The notes under the pieces were generated by a model. It was not told where the DNA came from. It did not search any database and saw nothing but the letters and a program-made list of their open reading frames with translations. A program made the translations under genes and the position numbers. Positions 50,872-60,536 of a stretch of 64,000 nucleotides of DNA are shown here, piece by piece. Within the stretch, counting starts at the first letter, position 1. The number at the start of each line of letters is the position of its first letter. Source of the DNA: Microcaldota archaeon (lineage in GTDB: Archaea > Micrarchaeota > Micrarchaeia > Micrarchaeales > Micrarchaeaceae); NCBI GenBank assembly GCA_028866775.1, contig JAGWHK010000003.1:62001-126000 (forward strand). The letters are read 5' to 3'.

Positions 50872-53800
50872 CTACGCCGATCCCTCCTGACCCTGTGGTA
50901 CGCTTCCGCTATTCTCCGGATTTTCGTTTTGTCCTGCGTCATTCTGCGGTTTGCCTTCAACTGGAGGGATGCCACCACCCATTCTCCTTCTTTTTAGGTA
51001 GACCCAGATTGCTGCTGCGGCGATTATGATAAGCAAACCCATGGACAGTTCCAGGTAGGCAGTTGCCCCTGCCTTTGACTTCTGCTGTGGTATTGATGTG
51101 GTCGAGACAGTGGAGTTCAACACAGTTCGATTCTGCATCAGCGCAACTTCTGGATCCGGGGGAATGCTGAACGTTACGGTGCAAAGCTGCTCGTTCGTGA
51201 TGAATGGCAGTATGGGAGCCCAGCTGCCGTTCTTGAGGATGAACGGCGCCAGTCTAGACGAGTTTGTAGAGCAGTTGTAGCCCAATGTGATGTAGATCGG
51301 ACTGTCGCTGTTGTATCCCCCGAAAGTTATGTTAATGGCAATGATAGGAGTCAATCCCTCCGGAAGCCCGTGAAGCGGGGATGTCACCTTTGTAATGTTC
51401 ACATGGATCGGGGTGTTAGCAGTCAGGTTGCTTGCCATAGAAAGGCTGCCCGGCCAGAATCCGAAGTTCGGCGTGGTCACGGGATTGGATGTCACTGAGA
51501 CATTCGTTACGACGCCTTCAACATTGAGGATAATGCTTTTGCCCGATCGTTGGATCCCATTTGCATTGGGGGAACTGCAGAAACCCAGCCTTATCGTGTC
51601 CTCAACCGGCAGATAGCTGATGTTCAGGAGGGCCATTGTGTAGGTGTAGTTGGAATTGGTGAGGATGGTGTAGTTCTGCCCCTGAACAATGTTCTCGTAT
51701 ATGCGCCCGTTCACAGCCACCCCTGCCTCTGTCGGGCCTATGAAGTTGACCACCGACGATATAAGCGTGCCGTTGAGCGAGAAAGACTCTGTGTTCCTCT
51801 GCGTGTAGTTTGACACTGTGTAGCAGCTGCCCGAGTGTATTACAGTAGGTAGGCTGCTGCCTGCCCCGCCACCCGGGCTGGTTCCGCCGCCGTTGTTGCC
51901 ACCCTGCTGCACTGCCGAGGTGGTAGGAAGTGATACTGAAGATGTTGATGCTGTTGTGGTGCTCGTGGATGTCGGGGCATTGCCTACCGTTATGCTGCTC
52001 TGCTGTGAAGCGAACACAAATGGGTTTGTTGTTCCCATGTCGCTGCCTGCCACATTGTATACAGAGGGGTTGAACTGGGGGAATATGGTCCCGAATGTCA
52101 CCAGCCCCGGGCCGCTTATGACTGTGTCTACCACATTCCCGCCGGATGTGGTGAGGGCCAGAGAGAACGGTCCTGTGCCTCCGGATATGAGGATGTTGAA
52201 CGTGATCCCCTGGCCTAGCATTATCGAATTGCTCGATGGGGTCAGCAATGTGGCTGAAGGTGTGGAATTTACCATAAACGTTTGAGAATATCCCGAAGTC
52301 GTTGTTTGTGGGGAGGGCTCGTTGTCCGTGACTGCTACTTTGACCACAAATGAGCCGGGAGCAGAGGGCGTATATGAAACTGTGTTGAAGGATTGCTGGC
52401 CGCTGAACGTTATTATGGATCCGCCCATGGAGTTGGATATCGTGAAGTTATAGCTGTACGGGGCCAGGCCGCCAGTGACATACGTGGAGAATGTGATCGA
52501 CTGCCCCGTGTCCAGAGATGTCGCGCTGACCCTTGGAGTGGTTGGCTGGCTTAGTGGCATTATGCTGCTTGTGGTTGTCGAGGAGCTCGAGGTGGATGTC
52601 GAAGTGGAGGTGGTTGATGTCGATGAAGTTGTGGTGGTTGATGTTGACACTGAGCCCTCGTATTCGAACGCCCCCCTTGTCCATGTCGCTCTTGCATTTC
52701 CAAGCGGGTCGACGTTGTATGGCGGACTTAGGCTGATTCCAGGGTTTGTGTTTGACTTGAGCGGGTAGTTGTCGGCCGCGTCATTCACGAACGGGTCGCC
52801 CGAACCGGTCTGGATGTGGGGATCCGTACCGGTCCCTATCGCCGAGAAGTAGGCGTTGTAGTCTATGGTGAACCCGGAGAGCTGGGCTGCGGCGGTTTTG
52901 TAGAGCATGTTGTTCTCTGCTATGCTGTTGTAGAAGTTGTAACCCGATGCGGCTAGGCCGATCCAGGCTCCGGATGTAATGGAGTCGAACGCATTGTTGT
53001 AGATGTAGAGATTGGTGGCAGACAGCCCCTTGCTGCCGATCGCTATGACCCCGTTGCCTATGTTGTCATGGGAGAAGACATTCCCGTAGACGTAGGTGTT
53101 GATGCTGTTGTAGTTCAGCGTGACTGCGATGCAGGCAGTGCCCTGAATGCGCCCCTTGAAGAGGTTGTATGCGATTGTGGTATTCTGCGTGTAGCCGTAG
53201 TTCTCGCTGACGTCCTCGCCGTGGGCGTCGTTGTAGTGGGTCCCGTTCAGGAACACGTTGTACTCGATGACCCAGTTCTTCATAGGTTTGCCGTTTGAGC
53301 TGATCGCAACCGCGTTCTGCCAGCCTATCGCCAGCGTGTCGTTTATCGTGACGTTGTCTACCTCGTAGGTGTTGAGCGGATATGTCAGTAGGTAGATCTT
53401 CTCGCTGTATGGGCAGATGTCGTTGCCGGGATCGCCGGCAAATGCGACCCCAGAGAAGTGACCCAGCCGGTAATTTGTCCTGATGCCTGTGTTGTCGCCT
53501 ATCACGACATCATAGCACAGTCCATCAGAGAACCTGAACCCGTAGTCCGAGGGGTTCTGGTCCCAGAGCGTTCCCGTTGGCGTCGACCCGTCGAATACCC
53601 AGTAGGAGGTCGCGAGCTCTATCGGGGAGGTCCATATGGCCTGGCTGCCCCCGTCTGCGCTGCTGACCGAATATGCGTTGCTCCATCCTGTGTCTGTGCC
53701 GTGGCTTGTGGCAGTGGCACCCCTTATCGTGACGTAGTTGCTCCCGGAGGTGGGCGTGCTGAAGATGACGCCGGGATAAGATCCACCTCCGGCGACGTAG

Positions 53801-54033
53801 TAGGTCGCGCCCCTTGTGAGGCTTGCAGGGTTGGCTTGCCCTGCACCGGTTCCGAATCCCGCATAGGCGTTGTTCCAGTCCGCCCCTGTCTTTGAGCCCG
53901 AGCCGAATGGAGTGACATAGTATGTGGCAGAATTGGAGTAGGCGGCAAGCGCTGCAACTAAGATTAATGCAAAAACTAGGGTTCTTGCACTGGGCAACAC
54001 GTGGACAGCGGAACCAGCGGGTTTTTTGATCAT
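50872..54033 (-). CDS. Beta-helix / Ig-like / Cys-domain surface protein
   Basis: 1053 residues. Signal peptide, then a right-handed parallel beta-helix region (about 30-440: repeats such as NLYIYNNAFDSITSG, NTYVYGNVFSHDNIGNG), Ser/Thr linker, two Ig/PKD-like domains, the same Cys domain as in the protein at 40466 (GSCYTVSNYTQ .. GFCSSPNA), a further beta domain, a TM helix (LELSMGLLIIIAAAAIWVYL) and a polar cytoplasmic tail. Probably glycan-binding or -cleaving; no catalytic residues assigned. ATG 54033 used; a TTG 12 bases upstream is possible. Confidence 0.8.
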   Translation of the reverse strand: MIKKPAGSAVHVLPSARTLVFALILVAALAAYSNSATYYVTPFGSGSKTGADWNNAYAGFGTGAGQANPASLTRGATYYVAGGGSYPGVIFSTPTSGSNYVTIRGATATSHGTDTGWSNAYSVSSADGGSQAIWTSPIELATSYWVFDGSTPTGTLWDQNPSDYGFRFSDGLCYDVVIGDNTGIRTNYRLGHFSGVAFAGDPGNDICPYSEKIYLLTYPLNTYEVDNVTINDTLAIGWQNAVAISSNGKPMKNWVIEYNVFLNGTHYNDAHGEDVSENYGYTQNTTIAYNLFKGRIQGTACIAVTLNYNSINTYVYGNVFSHDNIGNGVIAIGSKGLSATNLYIYNNAFDSITSGAWIGLAASGYNFYNSIAENNMLYKTAAAQLSGFTIDYNAYFSAIGTGTDPHIQTGSGDPFVNDAADNYPLKSNTNPGISLSPPYNVDPLGNARATWTRGAFEYEGSVSTSTTTTSSTSTTSTSTSTSSSSTTTSSIMPLSQPTTPRVSATSLDTGQSITFSTYVTGGLAPYSYNFTISNSMGGSIITFSGQQSFNTVSYTPSAPGSFVVKVAVTDNEPSPQTTTSGYSQTFMVNSTPSATLLTPSSNSIMLGQGITFNILISGGTGPFSLALTTSGGNVVDTVISGPGLVTFGTIFPQFNPSVYNVAGSDMGTTNPFVFASQQSSITVGNAPTSTSTTTASTSSVSLPTTSAVQQGGNNGGGTSPGGGAGSSLPTVIHSGSCYTVSNYTQRNTESFSLNGTLISSVVNFIGPTEAGVAVNGRIYENIVQGQNYTILTNSNYTYTMALLNISYLPVEDTIRLGFCSSPNANGIQRSGKSIILNVEGVVTNVSVTSNPVTTPNFGFWPGSLSMASNLTANTPIHVNITKVTSPLHGLPEGLTPIIAINITFGGYNSDSPIYITLGYNCSTNSSRLAPFILKNGSWAPILPFITNEQLCTVTFSIPPDPEVALMQNRTVLNSTVSTTSIPQQKSKAGATAYLELSMGLLIIIAAAAIWVYLKRRRMGGGIPPVEGKPQNDAGQNENPENSGSVPQGQEGSA

Positions 54034-54037
54034 GCGC

Positions 54038-54331
54038 TCATCCAAGGCCGGATATGCTGCCAGCCATGTCGTAGCTGCTGTTCGTGAACGTGGAGTTCAC
54101 CTCTGTATAGTTCCAGCTGTGGTTCAGCTGGGAGAGCAGCATTGAGCTGCTTCCCGGAAGCTGGAACTGCAGATTCCCTATGTTCGGCAGCTGCAGGTTT
54201 GATGTGCTGAACGCCGCATAGAGCAGTATTATTATGATTGTTACAGCCACAATGATCCCGACTGTGCGATGGTGCTCCCTTCCCTTCGTTTCGACGACCA
54301 AGCCCATCGGATCCACTTTTAGGTCTGCCAT
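54038..54331 (-). CDS. One-TM surface protein (pair 2, small partner)
   Basis: 97 residues: cytoplasmic start, one TM helix (VGIIVAVTIIIILLYAAF), then a short outside part ending SWNYTEVNSTFTNSSYDM. Paralogue of 55396 (SWNASEINSTMSNSSYVM). GGGTGAGACA, overlapping the stop of the gene before, serves as ribosome site. Confidence 0.75.
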   Translation of the reverse strand: MADLKVDPMGLVVETKGREHHRTVGIIVAVTIIIILLYAAFSTSNLQLPNIGNLQFQLPGSSSMLLSQLNHSWNYTEVNSTFTNSSYDMAGSISGLG

Positions 54332-54335
54332 TGTC

Positions 54336-55331
54336 TCACCCTAACCTCGGCTGGCCCGTTGCCGCCCGCATCAGCGCTGCCGCATCAGTGAGGTTCTGCG
54401 CCAGCGCCCTGCCTTGCGCTTGGGAGAGAGAGCCGGTTCCGGCTGCCTGCAGTATCTCTGAGGCAATTGATATGTGAGATTGGGCAAGGTACAGATCCGA
54501 CGCATTTGACGCTGCTTTTGTGTTTTCAAGCCTGCTTAGCACAAGCTGGTAGGACCCGATCCGCATCCTTGCATCGAAGTGGTAGTTGAGGGGCTTTTGG
54601 ATCACGTTGCCGTAGTAGATTTGTTGCGTGCAGCCGTTGTAGAGGCAGTAGTGCCCGATCGCCACTTCGAGCTGCGTGGTGCTGTTTGCAGCAGCGACCA
54701 TGGACTGTAGGGGCGCCATTACGCTGGCGTTCGCCCCATTTATTACCTGGTCCAATCCGGAGACGTTTACGCCATAGTAGGATAGGTTGCGGGTGTAGCT
54801 CGCCGCTCCGGCGATGTCTGACTGGTATGCGTTGATCTTGTATCCAGCAACCGTCCTGTCTGGCGTGATGGTGCAGTTGTAGTAGGCGCCAAGCAGCCTC
54901 ACGTAAGAGGCGGTGAGTCCTCCCGCTGCCCTTGCAAGCGTCTGGCTTGACCCGGCCCCGCTTCCGGCCTCGTATGCGGCAGCATATTGCGAGAGCCTGA
55001 GCCTTATCCCAGAGCCTATGCTCGCAAACAGCGGGTTCGAGACCCTTGACATCATTAGCTCTACCGCGATGACGCTGCTGATTCCCGAGGAGGCAGAGAG
55101 CTGGGAGTCCAGGTAGGCGAGCTCTTGCGAATACTCAGTCAGGTTTCCCGAGATTCCGGGTATGGTGGATGAGAGGTTTGAGAGGTAGTCCTGTGCCAGC
55201 GCAGACTGGCAGGATATCTTGCTGACCATTGCGCCGGCAGCCGATGCATTGTTCGCGTGTCCTGCCCCAAAAGCGAGTCCGCAGAGCATCGATGCCGCCA
55301 AGACCATCAATGGGCAGAACTTAGGGTCCAT
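54336..55331 (-). CDS. Secreted helical protein (pair 2, large partner)
   Basis: 331 residues with a signal peptide; mostly helical outside domain with conserved cysteines in SCQSALAQDYLSNLSS, YNCTITPDRTVA and YCLYNGCTQQI, each matched in the paralogue at 55682. Probably disulfide-bonded. Four bases before its small partner. Family unknown. Confidence 0.75.
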   Translation of the reverse strand: MDPKFCPLMVLAASMLCGLAFGAGHANNASAAGAMVSKISCQSALAQDYLSNLSSTIPGISGNLTEYSQELAYLDSQLSASSGISSVIAVELMMSRVSNPLFASIGSGIRLRLSQYAAAYEAGSGAGSSQTLARAAGGLTASYVRLLGAYYNCTITPDRTVAGYKINAYQSDIAGAASYTRNLSYYGVNVSGLDQVINGANASVMAPLQSMVAAANSTTQLEVAIGHYCLYNGCTQQIYYGNVIQKPLNYHFDARMRIGSYQLVLSRLENTKAASNASDLYLAQSHISIASEILQAAGTGSLSQAQGRALAQNLTDAAALMRAATGQPRLG

Positions 55332-55395
55332 GAATTTACTTCTGAATGCAGTTTAATAAGTATTTGGATTGGCCTGTCCCGATGTCAGTCTGGGC

Positions 55396-55677
55396 TCAAC
55401 CAGGACCGCCGGAGGACATCACGTAGCTGCTGTTTGACATAGTGGAGTTTATCTCGCTTGCATTCCATGAGGGGTTGACCTGTGAGACCAGCCCGATCAC
55501 TGTTGCATTGGGTGGAACGTGCCTTGCCGCAGCAGTAGACCCATTGGACAGGTGGTAGGCTGCATAGGCCAGTATCAGCACCAGGATTATAACGACCGCA
55601 GCCTCGATTATCAGCCTTGCCCTTCTGTTCCCGGCTTGGGCGGCCATCTCCATGTTTTGCAAAATGTCGTCTGGCAT
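55396..55677 (-). CDS. One-TM surface protein (pair 1, small partner)
   Basis: 93 residues: TM helix IIEAAVVIILVLILAYAAY, then an outside tail like that of 54038. GGAGGGTGATACT, a strong ribosome site, precedes ATG 55677 and overlaps the end of the large partner gene. Confidence 0.75.
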   Translation of the reverse strand: MPDDILQNMEMAAQAGNRRARLIIEAAVVIILVLILAYAAYHLSNGSTAAARHVPPNATVIGLVSQVNPSWNASEINSTMSNSSYVMSSGGPG

Positions 55678-55681
55678 AGTA

Positions 55682-56701
55682 TCACCCTCCACCAGTGGTA
55701 ACGCCCACTGATTCCTTTATCAGTATTGATGCCTCCGATAGGTTCTTCGCGATCTCGGCGCCCTGGGAGCCCGTGAACACCTCCAGGTTCACTTTCTGGA
55801 GTATCGCCGAGGCGTTGCTTATGTGCGACTGGGCCTCTGCAAGCTGCGAGGCGTTTGCGTTGCGGTCCGAACTGCGTATCTTGTCGAGTATGAGTTGGGC
55901 GCCTTGGGTCCTCATCCTCGCGGCGAGGTGGTAGTTGACCCCCTGGAAGTCGCTTAGGTGGTAGCTGCACCCATCGTAAAGGCAGTAGCTGCCTATCAGG
56001 GATTCGAGCTGCGAGCTCGAAGTCGAATTGGTTACAACGACTGTAAGGGGGCCGATCACAGAAGCGTTTGCCCCGGATATTATAGTGTCAAGTGATGAGG
56101 TGTTGATTCCGTATGAGGATAGGTTGGCTGCGTAGCGTTGGGCCTCTGCAATGCCGAGCTCGTAGATTTGGAGCTTCGCCTCCGCGAGGCTCCTGTCTGG
56201 CGCAAGGCTGCAGCTTGAGTAGTTCCAGACAAGCCCGGAATAGTTTGCCACCACAGGGGTTAGCGCATTTATGTAGTTTTCCCTTCCTTGGGCCACCTCG
56301 AACGCCCCCAATTGGGTGGACAAGTTTGTTTTGATCCAAGTGAAGAGCGGGTTTGCCTTGGTCAGCATGAAAGACTGGACGGTTGCAATATTACCTGTGC
56401 CCGAATATGCCTGGAGCTCGGAGTTCAGCTGCGCAAGCGATGTTGAGTATGCCGCCACGCTTGTCGCGATTGACGGTACGCGCGATGATATCCCGGATAG
56501 GTAATCCTGCACAAAGGTAACCTGGCATGAAGTCCTTGCGACTGCGGCGTTAACCGCTGCGACGCCAGGCGCCTGGGTTGCGGTCAGTGACGCCGCATAT
56601 GGCATCCCGGCCAAAAGATACGCAGCGACTGTCAGAACCGCAGCCAAAGCCCCTGCTAGGCCCACGATGGCAGACGATTGCGTTTTTGTACCATGACTCA
56701 T
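55682..56701 (-). CDS. Secreted helical protein (pair 1, large partner)
   Basis: 339 residues with signal sequence (IVGLAGALAAVLTVAAYLLA). Same Cys positions and motifs as 54336: SCQVTFVQDYLSGISS, SSCSLAPDRSLAEAKLQIYE, YCLYDGCSYHL, and the C-terminal AEAQSHISNASAILQ. Unknown function; clearly duplicated as a pair with the small TM gene. Confidence 0.75.
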   Translation of the reverse strand: MSHGTKTQSSAIVGLAGALAAVLTVAAYLLAGMPYAASLTATQAPGVAAVNAAVARTSCQVTFVQDYLSGISSRVPSIATSVAAYSTSLAQLNSELQAYSGTGNIATVQSFMLTKANPLFTWIKTNLSTQLGAFEVAQGRENYINALTPVVANYSGLVWNYSSCSLAPDRSLAEAKLQIYELGIAEAQRYAANLSSYGINTSSLDTIISGANASVIGPLTVVVTNSTSSSQLESLIGSYCLYDGCSYHLSDFQGVNYHLAARMRTQGAQLILDKIRSSDRNANASQLAEAQSHISNASAILQKVNLEVFTGSQGAEIAKNLSEASILIKESVGVTTGGG

Positions 56702-56710
56702 TGAAACACC

Positions 56711-59698
56711 TCAGGTATCGAAGCTGTCAGCGATTGCATAGTTGCCGCCTGCTATTGCGAGTACCTCAGCACCTGCCTCTGTTTTTATGGTCTTCACCAC
56801 GACATTGTTGGAGGTGCTGATCACGCTGATGGTTCCGCCCAAATTGGTGACATACACATATTTGCCGTCTGGAGTGAGTGCCGTTTGGACCGGATCGGTG
56901 CCTACTGGTATGTTGGCGACTGTCGCGCCAGAGATGGTGTTGATAGCGTAAACATAGCCATTTGAGTGCTCCGATGCGATGTAGGCCATGCTGCCGTCAT
57001 TGCTGAGCGCAAGGTTGGGGTACCAACCGTTATTGGCGTTTATGTTAGGATATGGCGGAACCCCTATCACGTTCACAGCGTAGGTTGTGGTGTCCATCTT
57101 TACCAGGAAGCCATCGTCCCTCGCCAGTGCGAAGAGGGAATTGCCAACGAGTGTATCTACGAACAGGCCCCAGCCATCGTCTGGCCCGCCAGGGCCGGCC
57201 TGGATGTTGTTGAAGAATATCGTGTTGCTCAGCGTGTCAGACTGCATGTTGAATGTCTGGATCCATTGGCCCGTGAACGCGCCGCTGGTTCCCATGATCG
57301 CATAAAGCTTGGTCCCGTCTGGGCTGAGCGCTATGTCGAGCGGCCATCCCGGCTCTGATATCGTGTTTGTCACTGTGGCCGCCCCGCCTGGCCCGAGGCT
57401 GACCGTCACTATTGCGCCACGAATGTAGTTGCTGGTGTCTATGACAGGTATATAGGCCTTGCTCCCGTCTGGGCTTATAAGTATGCGGTTATTGGCCGCA
57501 CTCCAGCTTGGGCTCATCTGCACCTTCAATGTGTTTACCACGGAATCCGTTGCTGTACTGATAGTGCGGAGGTATAGATATGAGGGTCCGGTTCCGCCGA
57601 TATATGTCGCGCCCGCTGAGGTCGCGTATACATATGCGCTATCGGGGGAAACGCCTGGTGAAGTGGTTACTGAGGGCACGCCCTCGACGGTGGTCACCTT
57701 GCCGGTAATTGCGTTATAGGCGAACAGGCCCTCAGACTGGTAATAGACAAAGAATGCCTGCTGCTGGTTGGGCAGCACGGAGATGCAGCTGGATGCGTCG
57801 TGGGTGTTCCCGTCGATTGTTACGTTGACAGAGGTCATGGTCTGCGTGTTTATCACGCTTATGTTGAATGGGTCCGCCCCGGCCGACTGGGTATAGGCAA
57901 GTATCGGAAGGGTTTGCACTGTCACCACCGAGGCCTGCGAGGACGCTTGGAGGCCGTTGGCATCGGTGACCTTCTCCACTACGCTATAGCTCCCCAACCC
58001 CAGGAATGTTACCGTATTCCCGGAGAGCGCGTAGCTGGATGGGCTCACTGAATATGAATATGCGTATGGAGGGGTTCCGCCTATTGTAGCATTAGTGAAT
58101 GTGACGCTCTGGCCAAGGTAGATTGACGCTGAGGCGGGCGAGATCGATATCGCAAGCGATGAGGTAGGGCCGCCGCTGCACCCTGTCTGTGGGACGCTGA
58201 ACTGCACGCTAGGCATTACGTTGTTGGGCGGGTAGGCGCGGATTCTGTACCAATCTATCGCAGAGAGCGAGTTGGCCGAGAAGATCGAAGCGTAATATGT
58301 GGCTGGATAGAGGTGGTTTGGTGATGGCACGCTGGTCTGATGAGCGTAGTTTATAGTACAGAACTCGTTTGTCAGGGATACAACATAAAGGCTCCTTACA
58401 TTTGGACTTGTGTTGTACTGTGCAAAGAGGGTCCCAGATCCGGTCTGGTTGAGGCCGTGTGAGCAGCCGAATTGTATGTTTTGCGGCAGGGAGATCCAGT
58501 TTGTGACCCCGACGAATGGGAAGAATCCGTTGCCACCCACCGCTACGAAATTGGCGGCATAAAGAGGTATGTCACCAAAGTTTGAAGTTGATGGCGGATA
58601 CACTGCAAGCGCCTCCAGCACGGTTGGCATGCTTACAGGAGTGGTATAATATGAAACCTTCTGCGGGTCCTCGCTTCCCGCCCAGTTGGATGGCAGACTC
58701 GATGGGGATAGCTGGTTGTCGTTCCAGTAGTTGGTGAAGACACTGGCGCCGTTGTCGTACTGGCCAAATGTCGGGGAGAGCTGTGGCGCCTCCCCTGCAG
58801 AGCCGCTGTATTCACTGCCCTTTGTCAGGAAAGCCATCTGCACCGTGACCATGGAATTGGCACCTATTCCGCTGGGCAGGTTGACCCAGAATATGGCGCT
58901 GGTGCTTGTTGAGCTGCAACCACTCTCGCACCATGACGCGATGGCTGAACCACCTTGATAGAATCTTATGTTGCCCAGATCCCCGGACTCATAAGGGGAA
59001 TATGTCTGGGGGTTGAATGTTATCTCCTGCTGGAATGGTGCCGGAGTTGCCGACATCTGGCTGTTGGTTATCGAGAGGCATAGGTAGTATTGCACACTCC
59101 CCGGCGGGCAGGGAGGGCACTGCTGTGGCCCAGAAGGGTTCTGGATTGGGGCATTGGTGTTGACCGCCGGAATCAGCGTGTTCTCCCCCTGGCTTCTCCA
59201 GCTACCTGCGAATGTGTACTTGCTTCCGGACGGGCATGGTGCATTTCCGACTGCCCCGGGGCAGTAGTTGGCGGACATGTTGAATGTGCCCTTGTATGTC
59301 TGTCCGAGAATGAGTGGGGAGTTGAAACTCGCAACGCAGATCATTCCGCTGCCCTGTGGTATCGTTGCCACTCCGGTGCTTACCCCGTTGGCGGTGCAGT
59401 AGCCGCTGGCGCTCTTCATTCCCCCGGCAACGGCCTTGAATGAGCTTACATTGATTGCTCCTGGAAGCGACATCCCGAAGTAGACGATCAGGTCTGAACC
59501 AGTGGACCCCCCTAGGTTGTTGACCGTGTATGCAAGGTCAAGGCACTTGAGGCTGCCATAGAGATAGCACGAGTGCGGCAACGTGTTCGAAGGTAGAGTA
59601 GAAAGGACGACCAGAAGCGCGACACCTATTACAACCGCGATTATCATGAGCCCATAAGTTGAAAGAAGCTCAATTCCAGACTGAAGCCGTGGGGTCAT
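56711..59698 (-). CDS. Pilin-like N-terminus + DUF2341 + Ig + beta-propeller protein
   Basis: 995 residues. The start LQSGIELLSTYGLMIIAVVI resembles archaeal type IV pilin/class III signal segments (QSxxExLxTYGxxI). A Cys-rich domain and a DUF2341-like domain (about 210-500: FQQEITFNPQTYSPY, GNIRFYQGGSAIASW) follow, then one Ig/PKD-like domain, then a YncE-type propeller (ISPDGSKAYIPVID, LSPDGTKLYAIMG, LTPDGKYVYVTNLGGTISVI). Surface-exposed, probably ligand-binding. First gene of the surface locus on this strand; TTTATAAATG promoter upstream. Confidence 0.8.
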   Translation of the reverse strand: MTPRLQSGIELLSTYGLMIIAVVIGVALLVVLSTLPSNTLPHSCYLYGSLKCLDLAYTVNNLGGSTGSDLIVYFGMSLPGAINVSSFKAVAGGMKSASGYCTANGVSTGVATIPQGSGMICVASFNSPLILGQTYKGTFNMSANYCPGAVGNAPCPSGSKYTFAGSWRSQGENTLIPAVNTNAPIQNPSGPQQCPPCPPGSVQYYLCLSITNSQMSATPAPFQQEITFNPQTYSPYESGDLGNIRFYQGGSAIASWCESGCSSTSTSAIFWVNLPSGIGANSMVTVQMAFLTKGSEYSGSAGEAPQLSPTFGQYDNGASVFTNYWNDNQLSPSSLPSNWAGSEDPQKVSYYTTPVSMPTVLEALAVYPPSTSNFGDIPLYAANFVAVGGNGFFPFVGVTNWISLPQNIQFGCSHGLNQTGSGTLFAQYNTSPNVRSLYVVSLTNEFCTINYAHQTSVPSPNHLYPATYYASIFSANSLSAIDWYRIRAYPPNNVMPSVQFSVPQTGCSGGPTSSLAISISPASASIYLGQSVTFTNATIGGTPPYAYSYSVSPSSYALSGNTVTFLGLGSYSVVEKVTDANGLQASSQASVVTVQTLPILAYTQSAGADPFNISVINTQTMTSVNVTIDGNTHDASSCISVLPNQQQAFFVYYQSEGLFAYNAITGKVTTVEGVPSVTTSPGVSPDSAYVYATSAGATYIGGTGPSYLYLRTISTATDSVVNTLKVQMSPSWSAANNRILISPDGSKAYIPVIDTSNYIRGAIVTVSLGPGGAATVTNTISEPGWPLDIALSPDGTKLYAIMGTSGAFTGQWIQTFNMQSDTLSNTIFFNNIQAGPGGPDDGWGLFVDTLVGNSLFALARDDGFLVKMDTTTYAVNVIGVPPYPNINANNGWYPNLALSNDGSMAYIASEHSNGYVYAINTISGATVANIPVGTDPVQTALTPDGKYVYVTNLGGTISVISTSNNVVVKTIKTEAGAEVLAIAGGNYAIADSFDT

Positions 59699-59840
59699 GA
59701 TGTGATTGCTATGGTATCATTTATAAACATTTATGTTTGCGCTCTATCTTCATGCCAGAAGGACGGGCGGCGTATACAGCCGGGTAGTCCGACCGAAAGA
59801 TGCACATAGGCTTTAATATGCCGCGAAAGAATTCCCTAAC

Positions 59841-60536
59841 GTGCCCGATTACTCGGTGGTGGTGAAGGGGTTGTCCAAGATCTTCAGCTCCGGCGACACT
59901 GAGATAACTGCTCTCGATGATGTCAGCTTCAGTATAGGTCGTGGGGAGTTCGCCGCGATAGTTGGACCATCTGGCAGCGGCAAGTCGAGCCTTATGCATA
60001 TACTGGGGACCATAGACAGGCCCACGAGGGGGGAGGTCTACATAGATGGAGTCGCCACATCCAAGATGACGGGCGATCAGCTCGCTGAGTTCAGAAACAA
60101 GAAGCTGGGGTTCGTATTCCAGGCATTCAACCTGGTTCCGGGCCTCGATGCGCAGAGGAATGTCGAGCTACCCATGATGGTGAGCTCTGTCCCGGAGCAC
60201 GAGAGGGCGAGAAGGTCTAAGGAGCTGCTAGACATGCTTGGCGTCGGCCACAGGCTCAAGCAGAGGGCGACGCAGCTGAGCGGGGGGGAGCAGCAGAGGG
60301 TCGCTGTTGCGAGGGCCCTGGTCAACAACCCATCGCTGATACTCGCGGACGAGCCGACAGGGAACCTGGACACGCACTCCAAGGAGGAGGTGATGAAGCT
60401 CCTCAAGGGCATAAGCAGGCGCACCAGCGTGACCATAGTGATGGTGACGCACGATCCCGCAACGACGAAGCACTGCGACAGGATAATTCATATTAAGGAC
60501 GGAAAGGTTGAGAAGAACGAGGTAACGAGAAGATGA
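59841..60536 (+). CDS. MacB/LolD-type ABC transporter ATP-binding protein
   Basis: 231 residues with Walker A GPSGSGKSS, Q-loop VFQAFNLVPG, signature LSGGEQQR, Walker B LILADEPTG and H-loop VTHD, all in MacB/LolD form. It drives the permease encoded two genes downstream. Leaderless GTG start about 25 bases after CTTTAATATG. Its TGA overlaps the next ATG (ATGA). Confidence 0.95.
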   Translation: MPDYSVVVKGLSKIFSSGDTEITALDDVSFSIGRGEFAAIVGPSGSGKSSLMHILGTIDRPTRGEVYIDGVATSKMTGDQLAEFRNKKLGFVFQAFNLVPGLDAQRNVELPMMVSSVPEHERARRSKELLDMLGVGHRLKQRATQLSGGEQQRVAVARALVNNPSLILADEPTGNLDTHSKEEVMKLLKGISRRTSVTIVMVTHDPATTKHCDRIIHIKDGKVEKNEVTRR

